Part shown: positions 56,687 through 64,000 of the stretch, in pieces
How the letters are laid out: every line of letters begins with the position of its first letter
Position numbering within the stretch: position 1 is the first letter of the stretch
NCBI RefSeq assembly: GCF_000718515.1
Contig: NZ_JNZS01000007.1
Location: 186,001 to 250,000 of the forward strand
Direction: 5' to 3'
DNA: 64,000 bases
DNA from: Micromonospora parva
Lineage (GTDB): Bacteria > Actinomycetota > Actinomycetes > Mycobacteriales > Micromonosporaceae
Notes under the pieces: generated by a model
What the model saw: the letters and a program-made list of their open reading frames with translations, nothing else
Databases searched by the model: none
What the model was told of the DNA's origin: nothing
Position numbers and translations under genes: made by a program

Positions 56687-58307
56687 GGAACGCCTCCTGC
56701 AACCACCAGGAGCCGCCCGCCACGCAGACCTTGGCGTCGATCACCAGCGGTCGGGTACGGGGACCGGCGAGCCACCGGCGTACCGGCCCGAGATCGTCGA
56801 CGGTCCGGACGGTCAGCCCGTCGCAGCCGTAGCCACGGGCGATCGCGGCCAGGTCGGTCTCCGGGAAGGTGACAGTGTCCAACGGGTGCCCGTCCGGGCC
56901 GAAGTGGTGCACCTCGGCGCCGTACGCCGCGTCGTCGTAGATCACCACGAGCAGGGGCAGCGCCAGCCGGACGGCGGTGACCAGTTCGGTGGCGGACATG
57001 ACGAAGCCACCGTCGCCGACCGCCGCGACGGTGAGCCGGTCCGGCCGGGCGACAGCCGCGCCGAGCGCACTGGCCAGACCGAGCCCGACCGACTGGAACG
57101 CCTGGGTGAAACAGAACCCGGCCACGTCCGGTACGTCCAGCCACATCGACGGGTAGCCCATGAAGTTGCCCGAGTCGACCACCACCGTGCGGTCGGGCGG
57201 CAGCAGGTCGTCCAGGGCGGCCGAGAGGGTCCTCGGGTCGATGGTCGCGGCGTCACTCTCGTCGCGGTACGGGACCGTCCGCCACCGGCCGTGGTCGCGG
57301 ATCCGCTGGGCAAGCGCCGGCGTACGCCAACCGGCGTCCGTAGTCCCGGTGGTGTCGGCGTCCAGGCGACCGAGGACCGCTTCGGCGACCGCCGTCACGT
57401 CGCCGGCCACCGTCAGGTCGACCGGGCGGTTCACCCCGAACGCGGCCGGGTCACTGTCGACCTGGACGACGACGGCGCCGGGCGGGATCAGTTCGCCGTG
57501 CCGGGTGGTCCACATGTTCAGCGTGCTGCCCCACGCGACGACCAGGTCCGCCGCGCCGATCAGCTCGGCGGCGAGAGGGGTGGCGAAGCCGCCGGCCACG
57601 TCGAGGTTCCACTGGTTCCCGGCGAACAGTCCCTTGGCCGCTGCCGAGACCGCGAGCAGCGCGCCGCACGCGTCGGCGAGCCGGGTCAGCGGTGCCCGGG
57701 CCGCCCGGGCACCCCGACCAGCGATGAAGACCGGTCGGCGGGCGGCCTGGAGCGCGGTCAGCAACGGCTCGACCTGCGGGGCGGCGCTCGGGGTCGGCGC
57801 GACCACGGGGACCGGACCGGACCACGGTTCGGTCGCCGCGTTCTGCACCTGCAACGGCAGGCCCAGCACCACCGTCGCACCCCGGGCGGCGGCCCGGTAC
57901 GCCGCGCCCGCGTCCTCGGCCGCGTGCGTCGCGCGTACCCGGTGGAAGTCGGCCCCGACCGCGGCGGCGAGTGCCGGCAGGTCGATGAAGAAGTTCGACA
58001 GCGGTGCGGTGGCCTCCGGGGCCAGGACGACCATCGGGGTACGGCTCTTCGCGGCCTCGGTGAGGCCGGTCAGCGCGTTGGTGACGCCCGGACCCTGGTG
58101 CACCGAGAGGACAGCCACCCGCCCGCAGGTGCGCGCGTACCCATCGGCCATGCTCGCCGCGCCACCCTCGTGGGCGGCCCCCACGAACCGGGCACCGGCC
58201 GCCACGAGGGCGTTCGTGACGTGGAAGTTGCCGCTGCCGACCACCCCGAAGACGTGCCGTACGCCGTGTCCGTGCAGGACCCGCCCGACCACCTCGGCTA
58301 CCCGCAT
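56676..58307 (-). CDS. Thiamine-pyrophosphate-dependent enzyme (acetolactate synthase/benzoylformate decarboxylase type)
   Basis: A 543-residue TPP enzyme: N-terminal pyrimidine domain with the cofactor Glu in GAAHEGGAASMADGYA, a central domain (VFIAGRGARAARAP) and a C-terminal pyrophosphate domain with AVGDGGFVMSATEL and DDAAYGAEVHHFG. No FAD-specific stretch is obvious. Twelve bases after a cyclase-family hydrolase and followed by the VOC gene, suggesting a small catabolic operon on 2-oxo acids. Substrate unknown. Confidence 0.82.
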   Translation of the reverse strand: MRVAEVVGRVLHGHGVRHVFGVVGSGNFHVTNALVAAGARFVGAAHEGGAASMADGYARTCGRVAVLSVHQGPGVTNALTGLTEAAKSRTPMVVLAPEATAPLSNFFIDLPALAAAVGADFHRVRATHAAEDAGAAYRAAARGATVVLGLPLQVQNAATEPWSGPVPVVAPTPSAAPQVEPLLTALQAARRPVFIAGRGARAARAPLTRLADACGALLAVSAAAKGLFAGNQWNLDVAGGFATPLAAELIGAADLVVAWGSTLNMWTTRHGELIPPGAVVVQVDSDPAAFGVNRPVDLTVAGDVTAVAEAVLGRLDADTTGTTDAGWRTPALAQRIRDHGRWRTVPYRDESDAATIDPRTLSAALDDLLPPDRTVVVDSGNFMGYPSMWLDVPDVAGFCFTQAFQSVGLGLASALGAAVARPDRLTVAAVGDGGFVMSATELVTAVRLALPLLVVIYDDAAYGAEVHHFGPDGHPLDTVTFPETDLAAIARGYGCDGLTVRTVDDLGPVRRWLAGPRTRPLVIDAKVCVAGGSWWLQEAFRGH

Positions 58308-58319
58308 CGGTGGCCCGGC

Positions 58320-59081
58320 CTAGCGTTCGACCAGCGCGAGGACCCGGCACGGGCTGCCGGAGCCGGAGACGATCGGCAGCGGGCCGGCGATCACCACCGC
58401 GCCGGTGGTCGGCAACTGCCCCAGGTTGCGGAGCTGGGTCAGACCGTACTTGTCCTGGCCGAGCAGGAACGAGTGGCACGGGAACGGCGGGTCGAACGAG
58501 TGCGCGGCGCCCGCGTCGGTCCCGACCGTCTCCACCCCGACGCCACGGATCGGTGACTCCTCGGCCAGCCAGCGGGCGCACTCCACGGAGATGCCCGGGG
58601 TACGCCCGCCGTTGGCGTACCGCTGCGGATCGTCGCCGTACGCGTCCCAGCCGGTGCGGTAGAGCAGCCAGCCACCGGTGGGCAGGGGCCCGTGTTCCGC
58701 CTCCCACGCCCTGACGTGCTCCACCTGAAGCAGGAAGTCGGGGTTGTCGGCGGCGTCGGAGGAGTGGTCGATCACCACCGCCGGGGCGATCAACTGACTC
58801 ACCGGGACCTGCGACACGTCGGCGCCGTGCTGACCGCTGACCCAGTGCACCGGGGCGTCGAAGTGGGTGCCGGTGTGCTCGCCGGTGGAGAAGTTGTTCC
58901 AGTACCAGGCCGGGCCCCTGTCGTCGTACCGGCTGATCTCGCTGAGCTGGAACGGCCAGGTCTGGCCGAACTGCTCGGGCAGACCCAGGATCGGAGTCTG
59001 GTCGGACAGCGGAGCGGTGAGGTCGACAACCTGGATCCGGCCGCTGGAAAGAGCGGCGACAAACTCCTGCAGCACCGTCAT
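58320..59081 (-). CDS. Cyclase-family hydrolase (kynurenine-formamidase fold)
   Basis: 253 residues from ATG 59081. The zinc motif HTGTHFDAPVHW (His-x-Gly-Thr-His-x-Asp-x-Pro-x-His) is intact, with GWLLYRTGW and GVGVETVGTDAGAAHSF later. The fold covers kynurenine formamidases, isatin hydrolases and metal-dependent cyclases. The length is slightly greater than KynB. Heads the operon with the TPP enzyme and VOC protein. A GTG start at 59171 would add 30 residues. Confidence 0.8.
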   Translation of the reverse strand: MTVLQEFVAALSSGRIQVVDLTAPLSDQTPILGLPEQFGQTWPFQLSEISRYDDRGPAWYWNNFSTGEHTGTHFDAPVHWVSGQHGADVSQVPVSQLIAPAVVIDHSSDAADNPDFLLQVEHVRAWEAEHGPLPTGGWLLYRTGWDAYGDDPQRYANGGRTPGISVECARWLAEESPIRGVGVETVGTDAGAAHSFDPPFPCHSFLLGQDKYGLTQLRNLGQLPTTGAVVIAGPLPIVSGSGSPCRVLALVER

Positions 59082-59361
59082 GCGGCGACGGTACACCCGC
59101 CCGCGTTCCACGATGGACCGTCGCGCGGTGCCCGCTGGCGTGTTGCCGCCGAACAGCCGGTTGACCGTCACACGGGAGCGGGCGGGGACCCGACGCCCTG
59201 AGCAATCAGTCAGATTGTTGTCACCGGCGCCGGCCCGGACTGCCCCGAAACCGCCCGATAACCGGGCCTGCGTCGCTGCGGGCAGGACACGTCACCGGAT
59301 GCGGCTAGGTAAGCGCATCGCTACGATGGGTCAGCAATCCAGAGGAAGGGGTCGTGCCCGC

Positions 59362-60564
59362 GTGCGAAGTCCCGTCAACGGAACCGCGCCGGCGTCTGCG
59401 CCGGGCCGATCTGCGCCGCTTGCCGCTGACCGGCTGCGCAGCATCGCCCGGCGGATGGTGCTGATCGCGGTCGCCGTCGGGGCCGGCTTCGTCGTGGCCG
59501 CCCTGTTCCAGGGGCCGGCCGCCGCCGACGGTACGCACAGCGGGACCGGCGCTGAGCCGCAACGGAAGCTCGGCCGTCTGGTCGAGCCGGTCGTGCGGCT
59601 GACGGTCGCGCAGCGCCCCGATGAGGAACGCCAGCGGGCCACACGTGCCGACGAGCGCCGCCGCGACCGGCCGCGCGCCCCGCTGGCCGGGCTCGTCGGT
59701 GACATCGTCGCTCCCCGCGAGCAGACACCCACCACGCAGCCTCGACGCGGGCCGGACGCATCGCCCGCGTCCGTGCCGCCGCCCCGGGCCGACGCGTCCG
59801 TCCCACCCGACGCGGCAGAGCCCGACACGCTCCAGCCGGCCCCGGTCGCTCGCGCGGCCCATCGGGCAGCTCATCGTGCCGAGCCGCCGCGCTCTGCCGC
59901 TGGCGCACCGCGACCGCCGGCCACCGCCGTCCCCGACCTGCCGGCCACCGCCGTCCCCGACCTGCCCACGCTGTACGTGCCAGGTGATTCGCCGGTGGTG
60001 GGCCTGATCACCGCCCCGCTGCCGTACGTCGTCGACACCGTCCACGCGGTGCCGATCCGCCCCCTCGTCACGGCGCTCCTGCACGTCGTCGACGCCGTGC
60101 TACCACCGGCTCTCGACACGGTGGTCGTTCCCGCGGCGACACCTCCGCCGCCCGTTCCGCCGGCGCTCGGGGCGGGTGCGGTCGCGGTGACCGACCCGGC
60201 TCCCGTACCGACAGTCCCGACGCCACCGGCGGATCCGCCGGTGCCCCCCGCGCCCGCCGCGGCGCCGCCGGCACCGGCCGCGCCAGCGCAAATGTCTGTC
60301 GTCGGCCCCGCACCGCCCACCGCCTCGACGACGGGGCACCGGGCCGCGCCACGGGAGCCGGTGGACGCCGCGAGCGAATTCTCGGGCCAACCCGTCATGC
60401 CCGTCGACCAGGACGCCGCCGGTGTCGACGACCGATCGAAACCCGGGCCGGGGCTGGCCCGGCCGGTGGACCGGCAGTCGCACAGCGGTGCTGCGCAGCC
60501 CGGCGATCTCGTGCCGCTCCTGGTCGAGAGCCGCACTCCGGCGGCGATCGCCCGCCCGGGCTGA
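59362..60564 (+). CDS. Pro/Ala-rich membrane-anchored or secreted protein
   Basis: 400 residues from GTG 59362, with AGAGGAAGGGG upstream. A single hydrophobic stretch near residues 30-50 (MVLIAVAVGAGFVVAALF) may be a signal anchor. The remainder has no recognisable fold: it is rich in Pro, Ala, Val and Arg, with a directly repeated octapeptide (ATAVPDLP) and clusters such as PAPAAAPPAPAAPA. Such low-complexity proteins are often cell-wall or envelope associated. I do not recognise the family. ATG 59299 and 59326 are alternative starts. Confidence 0.55.
   Translation: MRSPVNGTAPASAPGRSAPLAADRLRSIARRMVLIAVAVGAGFVVAALFQGPAAADGTHSGTGAEPQRKLGRLVEPVVRLTVAQRPDEERQRATRADERRRDRPRAPLAGLVGDIVAPREQTPTTQPRRGPDASPASVPPPRADASVPPDAAEPDTLQPAPVARAAHRAAHRAEPPRSAAGAPRPPATAVPDLPATAVPDLPTLYVPGDSPVVGLITAPLPYVVDTVHAVPIRPLVTALLHVVDAVLPPALDTVVVPAATPPPPVPPALGAGAVAVTDPAPVPTVPTPPADPPVPPAPAAAPPAPAAPAQMSVVGPAPPTASTTGHRAAPREPVDAASEFSGQPVMPVDQDAAGVDDRSKPGPGLARPVDRQSHSGAAQPGDLVPLLVESRTPAAIARPG
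59919..59966 (+). repeat. Two exact 24-bp tandem repeats in the Pro/Ala-rich gene
   Basis: Two identical 24-bp units (59919-59942, 59943-59966) encode the duplicated ATAVPDLP octapeptide. They keep the reading frame and suggest recent slippage. Confidence 0.85.
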
Positions 60565-60762
60565 GGGCGGGTCGACCGACCTCGGTGGCGGGCCCCACGG
60601 CCCGCTCCACCCGCCGGCCGGTCGATCGGTGCCCGCGCCCGTCCACACCGACGGCGCCGCGGGCCGCTGCCTGCCCGTCTGTCGCGCACGACCGCCCTGA
60701 TCAACCCGTGGACGCTCCGGGATCGGTGGCCGCCGTGACGCGTACCTGAGATCGGAGAAGAC

Positions 60763-61371
60763 GTGGTGATCCACGTTGTTGTCGCCGAGGACATGGGTCT
60801 GCTTCGCGGGGCGCTCTGCGCCGCGCTGTCACGAGAGGAGGACATGGAGGTGGTCGCCGACGTCGAGGGTGTCGGCGAGCTGTTGACAGTGGTTCGGCGG
60901 TGCCGGCCACAGGTGGTGGTGCTGGCGCTGACGCCGGAGCTGCCCGACCCGGTGGAGGTGGTCGCCCGCATCGACGTCGAGGCGCCGGAGGCCGCCGTGC
61001 TGGCGATGAGCCCTCGGTGGAGCCCAGCCCTGGTGGAGGCGGCGCTGGCGGCCGGCGCACGGGGTCTGGTCGGCAAGGACAGCTCGCTGGCCGAGTTGGT
61101 GCGGGCGATCCGCGCCCTCGCGGCCGGGGAGCGGGCGATCGATCCGAGCGCGGCGGTGGCGGCGCTGAGTCCCACCGAGATGCCGTTGACGCCCCGGGAG
61201 ATGGACGTGCTGCGGATGGCCGCCGAAGGCCTGCCCCTCAAGGAGATCGCCGTCCGCCTCTACCTGGCGCACGGAACGGTGCGCAATCACCTGTCGGTGA
61301 TCCTGCGCAAGACCGGCGCCCGCAACCGGTTGGAGGCGGTGTCGCGCGCGCGGCGTAACGGCTGGCTGTAG
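60763..61371 (+). CDS. NarL/LuxR-type regulator with a degenerate receiver (RamR-like), copy 1
   Basis: 202 residues from GTG 60763 behind GGAGAAG. The receiver keeps the acidic pair (VVVAEDMGLLR) and the Lys (LVGKDSS), but the phosphoacceptor Asp is replaced by Ala (QVVVLALTPEL), so it cannot be phosphorylated in the usual way. The C-terminal LuxR HTH is intact (LTPREMDVLRMAAEGLPLKE and GTVRNHLSVILRKTGARNR). It faces the ABC exporter pair. Similar atypical regulators (RamR, AmfR) control class III lanthipeptide genes. Confidence 0.85.
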   Translation: MVIHVVVAEDMGLLRGALCAALSREEDMEVVADVEGVGELLTVVRRCRPQVVVLALTPELPDPVEVVARIDVEAPEAAVLAMSPRWSPALVEAALAAGARGLVGKDSSLAELVRAIRALAAGERAIDPSAAVAALSPTEMPLTPREMDVLRMAAEGLPLKEIAVRLYLAHGTVRNHLSVILRKTGARNRLEAVSRARRNGWL

Positions 61372-61375
61372 CCGT

Positions 61376-61413
61376 CGGGGCGGGTCCGGTGGAGACAGTC
61401 CGGACCCGCCCCG
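61376..61413 (+). terminator. Strong hairpin between the two regulator genes
   Basis: CGGGGCGGGTCCGG and CCGGACCCGCCCCG form a perfect 14-bp stem with a 10-nt loop, starting 4 nt after the stop. No U-run. It should separate the transcription of the two regulators. Confidence 0.7.
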
Positions 61414-61490
61414 TCACCGTGCGGACCCGCCGGACCCGTGTTTGAATGTTGACGTTGAGTGATCACTACCGGAGTGCAGGAAGGTCCATC

Positions 61491-62075
61491 GTGATCCGTA
61501 CCCTGCTCGCCCTGGACGGCGCCCTGGTGTTGGGCGCGCTGTCGTTCGTCCTCGCCGCCGAGGAGGACATCCGCGTCGTGGCGGAGGTGGATCGCGGTGA
61601 TGCGGTCTCCGCTGCCGTTCACACCCAACGCCCCGACGTGGTGGTGGCCGACCTCGACTTCGTCGAGGGAATCGATCCCGGCCGCCTCGGTGGGTGCCCC
61701 CTGCTGTTGCTGGCTCACCCGCACCGGGCGCGGCGACTGCGAGGCATGCTCTGCCCGACCAGGGCGGTCGGCATCCTGCGCAACGACGCCGCCCCGCACC
61801 GGGTCATCGACGGCATCCGCCGGCTCGCCCGCCGGGAACCCGTGCTGGACGCGGATCTCGTCGTCGCGGCGCTGCGCTCGGACGGCCCACTGACCAGCCG
61901 CGAGACGGAGGTGCTGAGGCTGACGGCCGCGGGAGCGCCGGTCGCTGAGGTGGCGGCGTCGCTCGGGCTCACCCGCGGCACCGTCCGTAACCATCTCGGT
62001 CGGATCGCCCGCAAGGTGGGTGCCCGTACCCGGGTGGAGGCCGTGCGGATGGCGGGCGAGGCGGGGTGGATCTGA
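61491..62075 (+). CDS. NarL/LuxR-type regulator with a degenerate receiver (RamR-like), copy 2
   Basis: 194 residues from GTG 61491 with GGAAGG upstream. The phosphoacceptor-like Asp is kept (VVVADLDFV), but the acidic pair is LD instead of ED/DD (LLALDGALV) and the conserved Lys is Arg (GILRNDA), a different set of losses from copy 1. The HTH is normal (LTSRETEVLRLTAAGAPVAE, GTVRNHLGRIARKVGART). The proteins probably act through their DNA-binding domains, perhaps as heterodimers. Convergent with the exporter genes. Confidence 0.83.
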   Translation: MIRTLLALDGALVLGALSFVLAAEEDIRVVAEVDRGDAVSAAVHTQRPDVVVADLDFVEGIDPGRLGGCPLLLLAHPHRARRLRGMLCPTRAVGILRNDAAPHRVIDGIRRLARREPVLDADLVVAALRSDGPLTSRETEVLRLTAAGAPVAEVAASLGLTRGTVRNHLGRIARKVGARTRVEAVRMAGEAGWI

Positions 62076-62103
62076 CCAGCGCGTCGGCGCTGACGGGCGG
62101 GGT

Positions 62104-63882
62104 TCAGCCCGGCCGCGCCGACGTCGCCCGGGACGGCACCACCGGGTCGTCCCAGCAGCCGACGAGCATCCGGTAGGTGGCCGAGCGGGCCATCAACTGT
62201 TCGTGCGTGCCCAGCAGGGGCTCGTCGCCATCGAGGACCAGCACCCGATCAGCCCGCAGCGCGGAACTGATCCGGTGTGCGATGACCACGAGGCTGCCGG
62301 GCCGCCGGGCGAAGGCGGCCTCGACCGTCGCTTCCAGCGCCGGATCCAGGTGGCAGGTCGCCTCGTCGAGGAGCATCAGCGGGGCGGGTGCCAGCCAGGC
62401 CCGGACCGCCGCGATGAGTTGCCGCTCGCCCGCGGAGAGCAGGGCCGGCGTGACCGGCGCGCTCAGGCCACCCAGACGAGCGGCCAGCGGACGCGCGCCG
62501 AGCGCGTCGAGGGCGACCTCCAGCGTGTGCTCGTCGGCGTCCGGCCGCAGGTAGCGGAGGTTGTCGGCGAGACTGCCGGTGAACACGTACGCCTCCTGGG
62601 GTACCAGCACGCGCATCCGGGCGAGGCCGACCGGATCGACAGCGGTGACCGGCGCGCCGGCCAGGTGGACAGTGCCCGCCTGCGGAGCCACCAGACCGGC
62701 CATCAGGGCGGCCAGTGTGGACTTGCCGGCGCCGCTGGGTCCCACCACGGCGAGATGGTCCTGGTCGGCCAGTGTCAGCGAGAAGTTCCGCAGGACGGGT
62801 CGGGCGCGCGGACCGTAGGCGAAGGTCAGTCCCCGGACCTCGACGGTTGGTGACCGTCCGCCGGGGGCGGTGGGCGGCCGGCGGTGGGGTGTCCGGTCGG
62901 CGGGGGCCGGCGGGCGTTGGTCGTCGGACACCGGATAGGTGCGCAGGATGTTCTCCAGTGTGACCACGTAGCGCAGCCCGCCGCCGCCGAGACCCTGCAC
63001 CAGTGTGTGCAGAGCGGGTTGCAACCCGGTGGAGACGTAGATCAGCGCACCCAGCACCGCGCCGGCGGTGAGACCACGCTCGACCAGCCACGGGGCGGCC
63101 ACCATCAGCACCAGCAGGGGCAGCCAGCCGCCGATGCCGAGGCTGAGGCTGCGGATCGCCGCCATCCGGGCGAGCATGCGTTCGGTGGCGGCCTGCGCCG
63201 ACACCCAGCGGGCCACCTCGGCCGTCACGCGGGTCTGGGCGCCGCAGGCCAGCACGTCGCGGTGACCGGCCAGCGCGGTCGCCGCCGACTGGCCGAGCTG
63301 CTCACCGGCCCGGACGTACGCACGCTGGTGGGTGACCATCGCCGGCAGCGCCGCGAGGAACACGCCCAGACCGGCGACCAGCGGCACGGCGGCCAGCGCC
63401 GCCACCACGGGCGCCAGGGCGAGCAGGCCGAGCAGGGCGGCGCCCGCCGAGAAGAGGAAACCACGGGTCACCATCAGCAGACCGGCGAAGGTGTCGCGGA
63501 CGATCTCCATCTGGTGGGTCAGCCGGGTCACGGCGGCGCTGTCCGGGCGGCCACCCGCCCGGGTGGCGTCGCCCAGCGCACCCCGGACCACCTGGGCGGC
63601 CACCTCGTCACGGAACGGCTCGACCACGGCGCCGAGGCTCCGGTACGTCCGACCGGTGGCCGCCGCGCCCACCAGCACGGCCACCGCGAGGACCCCCAAC
63701 CAGGCCAGGCCGTTGAGCGGACGTCCGGCCAGGAAGCCCTCGTCGACGGCGCGGGCGACCAGATAGCCGGCGAGCAGCGCGGGCAGCGACTCGACAAGCG
63801 ACCAGCCGCCGAGCCCGGCGAGCGCCCGTCGTCGGGCCCGCAGCGCCCGCCAGGTCACCCGGCGTACGCCGGAACGGCTCAC
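62104..63882 (-). CDS. ABC half-exporter with fused ATPase (RamB-like), full gene
   Basis: 592 residues from GTG 63882. About six N-terminal membrane helices (about 20-320), then an ATPase: Walker A GPSGAGKST, signature LLSAGERQ (a variant of LSGGQ), Walker B LMLLDEAT, and H-loop AHRISSAL. The variant signature and size match RamA/RamB and AmfA/AmfB-type exporters of SapB-like lanthipeptides. The start overlaps the stop of the next upstream half-exporter (GTGA), so the two probably form a heterodimer. Confidence 0.85.
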   Translation of the reverse strand: MSRSGVRRVTWRALRARRRALAGLGGWSLVESLPALLAGYLVARAVDEGFLAGRPLNGLAWLGVLAVAVLVGAAATGRTYRSLGAVVEPFRDEVAAQVVRGALGDATRAGGRPDSAAVTRLTHQMEIVRDTFAGLLMVTRGFLFSAGAALLGLLALAPVVAALAAVPLVAGLGVFLAALPAMVTHQRAYVRAGEQLGQSAATALAGHRDVLACGAQTRVTAEVARWVSAQAATERMLARMAAIRSLSLGIGGWLPLLVLMVAAPWLVERGLTAGAVLGALIYVSTGLQPALHTLVQGLGGGGLRYVVTLENILRTYPVSDDQRPPAPADRTPHRRPPTAPGGRSPTVEVRGLTFAYGPRARPVLRNFSLTLADQDHLAVVGPSGAGKSTLAALMAGLVAPQAGTVHLAGAPVTAVDPVGLARMRVLVPQEAYVFTGSLADNLRYLRPDADEHTLEVALDALGARPLAARLGGLSAPVTPALLSAGERQLIAAVRAWLAPAPLMLLDEATCHLDPALEATVEAAFARRPGSLVVIAHRISSALRADRVLVLDGDEPLLGTHEQLMARSATYRMLVGCWDDPVVPSRATSARPG

Positions 63883-64000
63883 GATCCGCCGCCGGCCGGC
63901 TGGAAGACCGCCCGGTAGTCCGGGTCGGCCCAGAGTTGCCGGTGCGGCGCCAGGCCGCGCAGCCGACCGCCGTCCAGCCAGGCGACCAGGTCGGCCGCCG
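63879..64000 (-). CDS. ABC half-exporter C-terminus (RamA-like), continues beyond the window
   Basis: The last 39 residues of a second exporter: ADLVAWLDGGRLRGLAPHRQ followed by LWADPDYRAVFQPAGGGS. This is the end of the ATPase domain (regulatory -W-D-G-G-R- and PHxxLW tail) of the same RamA/RamB type. Its stop overlaps the GTG of the downstream half-exporter, so both are translated together. The rest is to the right. Confidence 0.75.
   Translation of the reverse strand, partial: AADLVAWLDGGRLRGLAPHRQLWADPDYRAVFQPAGGGS

Noticed and set aside
59306..59322. GTAAGC-N5-GCTACG at the Pro/Ala-rich gene as a fourth member of the GTAAG regulon
   Set aside because: The second half-site is poor and no -10 lies 32-33 bp downstream.
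1..64000. tRNA, rRNA, insertion sequences, prophage genes, CRISPR arrays
   Set aside because: No cloverleaf with a recognisable T-loop, no ribosomal RNA sequence, no transposase or integrase motif and no spaced repeats were noticed on reading both strands; a dedicated tRNA scan was not possible.

Overview
The window is high-GC DNA from a soil actinomycete. GTG starts are frequent, most operons are joined by ATGA/GTGA overlaps, mycothiol-type thiol biology is present, and several transcripts look leaderless. The gene content fits Micromonosporaceae (a Micromonospora-like organism), but this is inferred without a database search.

Region 1 (about 0.8-26 kb) is an aromatic-acid catabolic island. 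A pca operon on the minus strand (pcaI-J-H-G-B-D-C plus an IclR regulator) encodes protocatechuate 3,4-cleavage down to beta-ketoadipyl-CoA; the final thiolase (pcaF) is not in the window. Divergent from it are an aryl-aldehyde dehydrogenase and pobA (4-hydroxybenzoate to protocatechuate). Next come a NitT/TauT-type ABC importer, a PaaX-family regulator and a four-gene set (CoA ligase, MaoC hydratase, SDR dehydrogenase, amidohydrolase) that matches the CoA-dependent side-chain shortening of p-coumarate and ferulate. A second IclR regulator sits beside a vanAB-like Rieske demethylase with a small gene between its two subunits (vanillate to protocatechuate). The island ends with a galB/galC (ligK)-like hydratase and aldolase plus a DUF6282 hydrolase, divergent from a second importer that lacks an ATPase.

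Region 2 (about 26-43 kb) is mixed: a DksA/TraR-like protein behind a possible attenuator, a short LigD-type phosphoesterase, TetR plus a Rox-like FAD monooxygenase, a Gfo/Idh/MocA-ThuA pair, a three-gene secreted glycosidase operon (GH43-AbfB, GH43-AbfB, GH5-ricin), and small enzymes (GNATs, PPOX-fold, an Rv2466c-like protein with its divergent MarR). The glycosidases here and the two feruloyl-esterase-like genes of region 3 could release the hydroxycinnamates that region 1 is predicted to degrade.

Region 3 (about 41.7-54 kb) starts with an OmpR-type two-component system. It is followed by an epimerase, a GT-C membrane protein and an operon of GT2, DUF2064, methyltransferase, sulfite-oxidase-like molybdoprotein and membrane protein, then MTAP and a DM13 protein. 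Three promoters carry a GTAAG-type direct repeat of 11-bp period placed 32-33 bp before a -10 element, suggesting one regulon. Two tandem secreted feruloyl-esterase/ricin genes follow.

Region 4 (54-64 kb) holds a pseudogene remnant, a CmtR-like metal sensor with a Cys-tailed CDF transporter, a TPP-enzyme/cyclase pair and a Pro/Ala-rich secreted protein. The right edge has two degenerate NarL-type regulators facing two overlapping ABC half-exporters. That layout resembles the ramR/ramAB flank of class III lanthipeptide (SapB-like) clusters, so a biosynthetic core may lie beyond base 64000.
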